Source: Amorphochlora amoebiformis (taxonomy: Eukaryota; Cercozoa; Chlorarachniophyceae). From it: a DNA stretch of 64,000 nucleotides. Location of the stretch: contig BAAHQB010000035.1 of NCBI GenBank assembly GCA_054601695.1, positions 806,001-870,000 on the forward strand. The letters are read 5' to 3'. The notes beneath the pieces were generated by a model. That model was not told where the DNA came from. It saw nothing but the letters and a program-made list of their open reading frames with translations, and did not search any database. A program made the translations under genes and the position numbers. This document shows positions 1 through 64,000 of the stretch, piece by piece. Numbering within the stretch: the stretch's first letter is position 1; each line of letters starts with the position of its first letter.

Positions 1-48
1 CCTAACCCTAGCCCTAACCCTAGCCCTAATCTTAACCCTAACCCAAAG
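1..48. repeat. Degenerate telomere-type CCCTAA/CCCTAG array
   Basis: About eight imperfect copies of CCCTAA, CCCTAG and CTTAACCC open the window and end in CCCAAAG. Because other arrays of this kind lie inside introns here, this is more likely an intronic array of the HDAC-like gene than a chromosome end. A short open stretch follows (49-97, reading roughly ALLGELNSTSEDTYDF), but it has no GT donor before the next TA tract, so I do not call it an exon. Confidence 0.6.
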
Positions 49-97
49 CTGCTTTGTTAGGAGAATTAAACTCCACTTCCGAGGATACATATGATTT

Positions 98-148
<51 letters not shown>

Positions 149-150
<2 letters not shown>

Positions 151-278
151 TACCGCAGACCGTTCTAACTGCCCGCCTAGCCCTAATTCATGGCATAGCA
201 TATACATATATTATATACATTACTACCGCAGACCGTTCTAACTGCCCGCCTAGCCCTAATTCATGGCATAGCATATAC

Positions 279-334
<56 letters not shown>

Positions 335-426
335 TATATATTATATACATTACTACCGCAGACCGTTCTAACTGCCCGCCTAGCCCTAATGCATGGCATA
401 GCACTACAATATTATAAAAAGACACC

Positions 427-469
<43 letters not shown>

Positions 470-480
470 CAGGTATATAT
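149..480 (+). repeat. Three upstream copies of the 5' edge of the GGGTHHA exon
   Basis: Copies of CTACCGCAG|ACCGTTCTAACT and the next 30 or so bases (TVLTARLALIHGIA) lie near 150-204, 217-275 and 350-408, separated by (TA)n, before the complete exon at 511-593. Each copy keeps the AG acceptor and stops at the same place (GGCATAGCA), so they are acceptor-bearing 5' exon edges upstream of the intact exon. Confidence 0.9.
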
Positions 481-510
481 ATATATATATTATATACATT
501 ACTACCGCAG

Positions 511-9944
<9,434 letters not shown>

Positions 9945-10461
9945 TCCACCGAAAGCTCCACACTAACCCAACTTTCGGCTGCGAAGCTTCAGGTTATGCT
10001 CAAAGGGTTATGGCGGGGAATTTCGAAGGCTAGGGATAAAAGTTCAGTTAGAAAAATAGCTCGCGGACAATACGGTGGACGCGTAATATTGACCGATATA
10101 TACAAAAAGACGTGACAAAGTGCTATTACAGGGTCTTTTTTACCGTATATTCAAGTGTATTATCCAGCTAGAATATACAACATAATGTAGATGTAAGATA
10201 TGTGATTAAAGGATTATCAATGAGTGCTTTATATTCTAGATCTTGTAGATATTTCGCGTGTGCATGTTTCTACATCCTGATGTAGAAATGTTCGTACTGG
10301 TATAGGATGAAAATGTGGAATAATTACACGAGGTCTCGGACGCACAAATAAATTTACATGGAACATGTATTCCAGATTCTATGAATCTATATATATATGT
10401 ACATATATATATATATATATTATATATATATATATTATATATTGATTGTATATATATCATG

Positions 10462-10495
<34 letters not shown>

Positions 10496-10677
10496 ATACT
10501 ATAATACTAGTTTTATATAATTTCCTTGATATCATATGATATATATATATACTAATATTGTACACTGAGTACACGCATGCACATATTCTCAATTCAAAGA
10601 GACACACATACTACACAAGTATAATTATATTTATATGTTATATATACATATATATGTATATATATACACGCTGTACA

Positions 10678-10708
<31 letters not shown>

Positions 10709-10754
10709 TACACTAGATATATCCTCATGATACCATGACCGTACTATGATAAAG

Positions 10755-10839
<85 letters not shown>

Positions 10840-11028
10840 ATACATACGAGAACAGTACAAAAGCTAGTATTTCGAATCCTAGTATATCATGATTACATAC
10901 AATTGTATATACTATACTAATGTGTGTATATACTACATTGTATCACAGTAATATAATCACTATGATATATGATCATGATACTAATATTATTATATATACA
11001 AACGGCGTGTGCAGTGTGCACACACATA

Positions 11029-11079
<51 letters not shown>

Positions 11080-11800
11080 GATATATAATATATATATGTA
11101 TGTAGATATATAATATATATATGTACTCAGTGATATACATGTCATCATGATCATGATGTACATGTATATTTACATGTACATACAATGTACATTGTGCGAT
11201 GCACAATGAACAAAACATGCTATATATATATATATATGTATAATTCATATTACATATAAACCAGATATATTTGTGTGTATGATACTGAGGCATCAGTATG
11301 ACCAAGTTGCCGTAGCAGAAACGGGATATCGTGCATCTAGTATATAGCGCACGCCCGACAGTGGCCGACAGTGACACCCGTCGCCGGCCGTACAGTACAT
11401 TTTGGGATGGCCCTCCCCACTGTCTCGGTTCTACAGCTTCGGTTATTTATTTGATTTCGAACATCAAGCGAAGTAAGACCTTCCTAAGGCTCGATACTTT
11501 GTCAAAAAGCAGGGGGTCCCCATCGAACCGGAAGCAAGCATTTCTGTGTTTTCCTTACAATATGTAGAAAATATCGAAGAAATATCTCCGGTGGAGTCGA
11601 ACCAACCTACAAGAGACTTGATCCCACCCTGGGGGAAAACAAAAATCCTAAATGACGGCCGCTTCTGGGTCTCATATGAATCCTCCTTGGGCGCCATCCA
11701 GAATGCACGGAATCCACGGAACCCAAAATATCCGACACGTGCCGCCTCGAGCAGCCGGCTTCGTATCCGACCATTACCACCCGCACCTCCGACGACGACA
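9945..11800. other. Intergenic region between the HDAC-like and GH5 genes
   Basis: This is the 3' side of the HDAC-like gene and the 5' side of the GH5 gene, both on the + strand. 9945-10380 is mixed sequence. 10380-11260 holds TA tracts. 11280-11800 is GC-richer and probably carries the GH5 promoter and 5'UTR. I identify no RNA gene or conserved motif. Open frames here on both strands lack family features. Confidence 0.6.
11143..11158. other. Perfect 16-bp palindrome
   Basis: CATCATGATCATGATG is self-complementary and is flanked by near-symmetric TACATGT/TACATGTA, so it could form a cruciform or bind a dimeric factor. It lies about 650 bp upstream of the GH5 start codon. Function is unknown. 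Confidence 0.5.
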
Positions 11801-28001
<16,201 letters not shown>

Positions 28002-28653
28002 AGCCTCATCATCACACTGGACTTGAAGATTGTGTCGATTTGGTTGACGTCCGAATTATTATTATGTCTTAGATCGTACGGGCATGCACACGCCATATTA
28101 TTATATGTACACGTGGCTGCTTAGTATCTAGAGGTCTAGGAGGTACAGCTTCTAGAACTTGTCTCCGGCCACTAGCTATAACTAGCTAAATCTAGAAAAT
28201 TCCTAGAATTCGATCGCTGTATATATGGACGTTACCAGTTTCATTAATAATACACATACCTAGATACTACAAGAAGATCAACAGTGTGACAATTCTGTAC
28301 TCTTCTAGTCTTAAGTCACTGTTTCTAGTGTTTAGCTATCTCATGACCATCATGATTAGCCAGTGGCACAGGTAATGATGCCCTGTTCCCTGCTACGGAT
28401 GGCGAGTATCGATATTGTAGATATTCTAGATATTGGACCAAAGTACATTACTCACTCATTTAGTCTAATTTATATCGATTTGTCTGACTAGCTTCTTCTA
28501 GACTTTTAAATGAGTGATTATATTTAAATAGATCAAATTTTGCGGCGCCTATGTACAGCTTAAGTTTCAAGTTGTTTTCTGCGTGTGCTCTAATCCGTAG
28601 AAAGAGTGAGTGCAGTTTTATATCGTACGAATATCCTAGATATCGTTTTTTTT
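28002..28653. other. Convergent intergenic region (GH5 and peroxiredoxin 3' ends)
   Basis: About 650 bp of non-repetitive AT-moderate sequence separates the two stop codons. It presumably holds both 3'UTRs. TAG and CTAG tetramers are frequent (many TCTAGA/CTAGAA). I see no gene or clear terminator signal. Confidence 0.6.
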
Positions 28654-35247
<6,594 letters not shown>

Positions 35248-35525
35248 ATCTGAAATGCGTGGCTTCAACAGACAGGTGGTCAAAGAAGTAGGGAGTGTGG
35301 GAATGAATGCTACAGCTTTTCGAGTTGACTTTGCTCTTCTTTAGAAGGCGAAAACCCTTTAATAGTCTTTCTGAAACCTCTAACTACAGGATAGGTTTTT
35401 AGAGGTTTCGGTGAAGAATCTCTATTTTTTTTGGGTGAAAATAACTAAGAAATAACTATCTAAATTAAGCTTGCAATTCTGAAACACTGTATTTAACGAA
35501 TCTCGTTTCGAATATCTTTTCGGCC
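35248..35525. promoter_or_regulatory. Shared divergent 5' region of peroxiredoxin and DUF1989 genes
   Basis: Only 278 bp separate two start codons facing away from each other. It is non-repetitive, unlike most non-coding DNA here, and contains a partial inverted similarity (AACCTCTAACTACAGGATAG / TTTTTAGAGGTTTCGG). Both proteins start with likely mitochondrial presequences, so co-expression from a bidirectional promoter is plausible. I recognise no defined promoter element. Confidence 0.55.
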
Positions 35526-44112
<8,587 letters not shown>

Positions 44113-44916
44113 ATTTTGAAATGGTCATAATGTGATCATTGACTATACCCTCATGAGTTCAATCGATTAATCGGATTATTCGATTCCGTACCCAACTTCT
44201 TCAAAGATCGAGATAACAACAGTCTAGAGCGTAATCACTGATCATATTCATGCGGGACGCTCGCCAGTTGGGTTAAGTGAACTTAAGTCTAGTAAGTCTA
44301 GTAAGTACTAGAAGTATAGTTTAAATTATAAGTTTAGAGTGTACTAGTACTGGCGCGTGGTCCGACGGTGTCTAAAAGCGAGTATTCCTTTACTTACAGA
44401 AGCCATAAATACACAGCTAGAATTATAATTATTAAAACTAGAGAAAAGTCACTAAAGTCACAGGCTGTCGTAGCTATAGATTCAGAGGTTAGCTAGGTTA
44501 GATAGATGCATGGCCACCATGAGATTTAGACATAGCTCTAGTCCTATACTAATTATAGTCTAGTAGTAGACGTCAACAAATGCAATTGTCCAGTTGTGAA
44601 TACCTGATGCATTGGCTGAAATATTCGAAATAAACTCAGGGCCGCTGCGCGGCCGCGTGCAACGCCAGCCCAGCTATATAGGCTCTCAAAACCACTCAGA
44701 AGACTCACTCTAGACTCAGTCTAGGAGACTAAATAGAGATACCCTTAGATACTAGCTCCGTATCATGCATAGTACTCCGTGACATCTCGCGATCTCTCGC
44801 AGCTATCTCTAGCTCTCGCGCAGCTATCTCTAGATCTCGCGCAGCTATCTCTAGATCTCGCGCAGCTATCTCTAGATCTCGCGCAGCTATCTCTAGATCT
44901 CGCGCAGCTATCTTGG
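44113..44916. other. Convergent intergenic region (DUF1989 and membrane-protein 3' ends)
   Basis: About 800 bp of non-TA sequence rich in CTAG-containing words, presumably both 3'UTRs. It holds the 21-bp tandem repeat at 44790-44911. No gene is seen. Confidence 0.6.
44790..44911. repeat. 21-bp tandem repeat, about six copies
   Basis: Unit CAGCTATCTCTAGATCTCGCG, nearly perfect and a multiple of three, so it gives long frames on both strands (LAQLSLD and SRDSCAR repeats). It begins five bases beyond the stop codon of the membrane-protein gene (stop at 44917-44919, - strand), so it is 3'UTR rather than coding. Confidence 0.9.
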
Positions 44917-54879
<9,963 letters not shown>

Positions 54880-55375
54880 GATCGGCGGGAATCCGGCGCT
54901 GTTTAGCTGACGTAGGAGGTATGGGCTTTCCTCTACGGAACCTAAATCCTGGGTGCCGAAATCAACATTGTGCCGAGGAAATTAGTTTCTGGATGCCGAA
55001 TTCCTGGGTGCCGGGGAACCTGTGGGTGCCGAGTCTGCCCACGTTGTTGTTGGCTTGTCATCAACGTCACATAGCCTACTAGCTAGATACTCTAGCTAGT
55101 AGACTAGGTTCGATTGATTTCTACTGGATTCACTAGATTTTGATTCAGATCTCACTGTCTCTTGATCGATCGATCAGTAAATTCGAATATCAAATGATGT
55201 GACATTGATGTCCAAGCTGCCTGGATGAATCATTCATTCAGTCATGCGCACATCTAGTGTCTAGTCATTGTAATCAATAGTGACTTAACAGTCTCTAGAC
55301 TCTATCTAGTCTAGGCAATAGTGCCAGTGGTCAATATTATCTGTCAAAATTGTAGTATAATTATTATGTCGTATA

Positions 55376-55432
<57 letters not shown>

Positions 55433-55460
55433 GTCATAATTGATCATAATATGTATATAT

Positions 55461-55501
<41 letters not shown>

Positions 55502-55934
55502 CATATACATACATACATATTATATATACACACATATGACTCAGCTATCCAGGCTATTCTCGGCCGCATGTCCGAACTAGTTAACTGGTTTCTAGGGTTT
55601 ATACTACTATACTAGTTATAATTAAGTCTACCAGAAGTATAGTCTCTAGAATCTAGATAGTATATCGTACCTGATTGTAAGATTTGACTAGTTCTTGTAG
55701 TTGAGAGGAAAACTTAATCCTTGATTCGTGATTATCTTTGAACTAGTTGTCATCTAGGTCATGCATTGCGTTGAATCTAGTGAAAATTAAAGTTCTTCTA
55801 TCACAAGTAGATCTAGCTAGTAGATAGCAACTTGATTTAAGTTGATCTGTTGATGTATTGAGACCTAGAGACTATTAGAGAGTAAGTAGAAACCCGGTGA
55901 CTTACTCTAGTTACTCTATACTATATATATCTAG

Positions 55935-56007
<73 letters not shown>

Positions 56008-56079
56008 CATATAATAGTTACTATACCGTAGGCTTTTCCGTAGCGACTTACTACTGAGTACTGACTAGTCTTACACCTT
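54880..56079. other. Intergenic region between membrane-protein and 7TM genes
   Basis: 5' region of the 374-aa membrane protein and 3' region of the 7TM gene, both on the - strand. At 54945-55040 the phrase GGGTGCCGA or GGATGCCGA recurs about five times. (TA)n tracts lie at 55378-55430, 55466-55500 and 55939-56007. Many CTAG words occur. I find no gene. Confidence 0.6.
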
Positions 56080-57188
56080 CTAGACCTTCATAGTATCGTA
56101 CGCATGCTCAATAGATTCACTTGCGTCCTCCTTAGGCAACGCCGATTGCACATCTGCGTGTACAACGGCCTGTAAAGCTTGGAACTTAGACCTCTCCAAG
56201 TTACTAGATTTATTACCAAACGCGATGCCGTGGAAGGAACCACCATCAACATCTGAAACATCTTCCGATATCGGGGCCATCAGTCGCGGGTCAAGGCTAG
56301 ATTTTCGCTGAGAATCCTCCTCCTTGAAGTTCACGTTGATGGGGCTGGGATTCTTGGTCACCGTTTTATCAGTCTTGGTGACATGTTGCGAGGACCGATT
56401 AGAGAACACGCTTGAGTTGACGATTCCAGAGATACTCGACCATCGATCTAGGGTTAGGGACGGGTTAGGATGGTCAGGATTCATCTAGGTTTAGGATTAA
56501 GAGTAGGGTTACCTGTTTTTCTCACATCTCTACACCTGGACGTGGAATGCAACTTGGAATGCTGCGACAATTTGTTCTCCATCGTTGAACTATTCTGTAC
56601 GGATGTTCCGAGCTCGGAGAGCTTGACACTATTGGGTTTGGCTACCATTGGCTTCATCTGGTTGGCGAAGGCGATTTTGTTAATAATGACCGAGGAGAAG
56701 CGCTGGGGACGAGGATTTTCCTGGCGTTGCTGTGATATCTTGACGGTGATAGCGAGAATACTGGAGGTTAATATGACACCGTTCGTTTAGGTCCATGATA
56801 AGATCGAGGTTGGGTTAATCCTCCATGATTCTCCCCACAGGGTTAACGTTAGAGCTAGGTTGGGACAGCAATCGTTTTTGAAACTAGGAGCTTAGGACAA
56901 CATACCTTGCACAGAATGAAACCTGGAAAAATGCCTCGAAGATAATATGAACTGTACGACCGTTCCGAAGTGCTGAGTGGGCTAAGAAGTGCGCGAGAAA
57001 GTAGGCCAAAGCGATGCCGTCAGCGATACAAACTACGATGAGGATGTGTTCTAGTACAGACAGCTTCTGACGCACTCTGCGCAATTCTGGGCGAAGTATG
57101 ACGTAAACGAGATACATCGAGAGGATTAGGACGGTGAAAGTAATGAAGAGGTAGATCATCTGAGGATAATATATATATATATATATAT

Positions 57189-57228
<40 letters not shown>

Positions 57229-58118
57229 CGTGTTAGTACTGCTACAACTACCACTATGACTAAGACAGAGAGAGAGAGACGAAGATAGAGATGTAGAAAG
57301 ATAATTAATCAGTATAGAAGAGAGAGAGACGAAGATAGAGATGTAGAAATATAATTAATCAGTATAGAGAAGAGAGTAAGAAAGAGAGAGAGAGAGAAAG
57401 AAAGAGAGAGAGAGCGAACGAGATGGATAGAGATCCCACCAAATCAAGCCCATGCACGTAAGCTGGTACCCCTCGAGTCTCCGACAAAACCGTAACACAG
57501 ATCCCCTCCCCGTATAAGAGCGCAGAAAAAAAGGCGAAAATGATCCATGTGCGAGGCAGAAACTCCTTGATTCTTTCTGCAGCCGATATGTTATTTTGCA
57601 TCTCCCTGACGCTTATCACGGTGTCCAACACGTGCAGCAGGGAAAGGCAGACCGCCGACACAAGAGACGGGAAGAAAAGACCGTACAAAAGAGCTACGAT
57701 GTAGGATGGTATCACGTTGCGAGAGTAAAGGGGCTCGAGCAGATAGAATATCCCTCGGGTCAGAGTCCCGAGCACCAGAAACGAGCAGGTGACTATCCGC
57801 CAGTGAACCATGCGCCCGATGAACAAACGGTAGGATATGTGGCAGGATTGGAAGACCAGGAGCACTCCGAAGATGATGGACAATATCTGCCACTCAAGAC
57901 TGTCCAGCGGGGGGGGTTGAAGGGAGAATTCGGTGTTCTGCGGGTTGGTCTTGGAGGTCTCGTTGGACGCCAATATCATACCGTGTACATAGTCGCTAGG
58001 CAAACGAAACCCTATTGTCCCATATCTGGAAAAAAAAAAATGGATTGAAGGCGTTAAAAAGAAGAATTTCACATCTCACATCCTACAATCCCCCAAAATA
58101 CCGTATGTAGGTATCCAT
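56080..58118 (-). CDS. Seven-transmembrane protein (receptor-like), 5 exons
   Basis: Exons in transcript order: 58118-58102 (coding part), 58025-57440, 57159-56906, 56760-56513, 56447-56080. The sum is 1473 nt (490 aa plus stop), in phase. After a short N-terminus with two possible N-glycosylation contexts (ASNETS, SKTNPQN only partly), seven hydrophobic helices are visible: WQILSIIFGVLLVFQSC, IVTCSFLVLGTLTRGIFYLL, YIVALLYGLFFPSLVSAVCL, WIIFAFFSALLYG, YLFITFTVLILSMYLVYVIL, ILIVVCIADGIALAYFLAHF and IIFEAFFQVSFCASILAI. A long polar Ser/Lys-rich tail follows. The helix 2-3 pattern (R.IFYLL…LLYGLFFPSL) recalls THH1/TOM1/GPR137-type proteins, but only weakly, and a GPCR-like role is inference. The upstream part of exon 1 stays open to an AG at 58197, so an upstream start exon is possible. 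Confidence 0.85.
56448..56512 (-). repeat. 65-nt intron made of degenerate telomere repeats
   Basis: On the coding strand the intron opens GTAACCCTACTCTTAATCCT and closes CCGTCCCTAACCCTAG. Using the nearer CCTAG (56485) as acceptor would give an immediate stop, whereas the CCCTAG at 56448 keeps the frame (G|AT CGA TGG, DRW). It is the shortest intron in the window. Confidence 0.88.
57237..57415. repeat. Duplicated GA-rich intronic segment
   Basis: GAGAGAGAGACGAAGATAGA then GATGTAGAAA.ATAATTAATC occurs twice (about 57271 and 57321) in the 7TM intron, then more GA repeats up to the donor of exon 2. Confidence 0.8.
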
Positions 58119-58454
58119 CAGGTTGACTCTGGAATCAGTATGTGATTCGGTTCTTCCGTTACTGCCGTTACCGACTATTAAAGGGTAGCTAATTGTCTAC
58201 TTGTCACAGCGCTACATCACGCACAATCACGATGCGTAACAAGGAATACATGGGGCCGTATCACCAAGGAGTTGGAGTTGTGGGTCCAGAAACAGAGTAG
58301 AGATACCCGGCTGTTGGGGAATTCAGGCCGTTTTCCTAGATGGAGTTGAGTCAGGCTACCAAGTATGGAACCTATAATACACAGAAGGTCGAAATATGAC
58401 GACGTTTAATCTGTTCCGGAATATATGTTCAGGAAGGAGCAAAGCCTAAATGCC
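58119..58454. promoter_or_regulatory. Shared divergent 5' region of 7TM and coiled-coil genes
   Basis: 336 bp, non-repetitive, between two start codons facing away from each other. No defined promoter motif is recognised. Confidence 0.5.
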
Positions 58455-63996
<5,542 letters not shown>

Positions 63997-64000
63997 GTAA

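Noticed and set aside
1-48. Chromosome end (telomere)
   Set aside because: The repeats are degenerate and similar arrays occur inside introns at five places; no perfect terminal array is present.

Overview
The window is nuclear DNA of a microbial eukaryote whose lineage I cannot fix. The genes are cut into many very small exons (17 to 586 nt, mostly 40 to 110) with GT-AG introns. Introns are made largely of (TA)n, with (CT)n, poly-C, minisatellites and telomere-type TTAGGG/CCCTAA arrays. The telomere unit is TTAGGG. Nearly all long open frames (runs of Ile-Tyr or Ser-Leu) are translated microsatellite. The real genes show only after splicing.

I resolve seven protein genes by joining exons on splice signals, phase and family motifs. 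(1) + strand, running off the left edge to 9944: zinc-dependent histone-deacetylase-superfamily protein. (2) + strand 11801-28001: 22-exon membrane-anchored GH5 exo-beta-1,3-glucanase-like protein, 644 aa. (3) - strand 35247-28654: 11-exon 1-Cys (PRDX6-type) peroxiredoxin with a likely mitochondrial presequence, 283 aa. (4) + strand 35526-44112: 14-exon DUF1989 / urea-carboxylase-associated protein, 312 aa, also with a likely presequence. (5) - strand 54879-44917: 14-exon multi-pass membrane protein of unknown family, 374 aa. (6) - strand 58118-56080: five-exon seven-helix membrane protein, 490 aa. (7) + strand 58455 to the right edge: coiled-coil protein, partial. For genes 2 to 6 the summed exon length is divisible by three with every junction in phase, which strongly supports the models.

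Genes 3/4 and 6/7 are divergent pairs with short shared 5' regions (278 and 336 bp). Genes 2/3 and 4/5 are convergent. No RNA gene, transposon ORF or CRISPR array was found.

The most unusual feature is splice-site stutter. Exon edges are copied many times into the neighbouring intron, each copy separated by (TA)n. Copies of a 3' exon edge, with its GT donor, lie downstream of the exon. Copies of a 5' edge, with its AG acceptor, lie upstream. At least 18 exons in six genes show it. A second oddity is that several introns are made of telomere repeats, and the repeat itself supplies the splice site (…CCCTAG or CCCTAAG as acceptor, GTAGGTTAGGG as donor).
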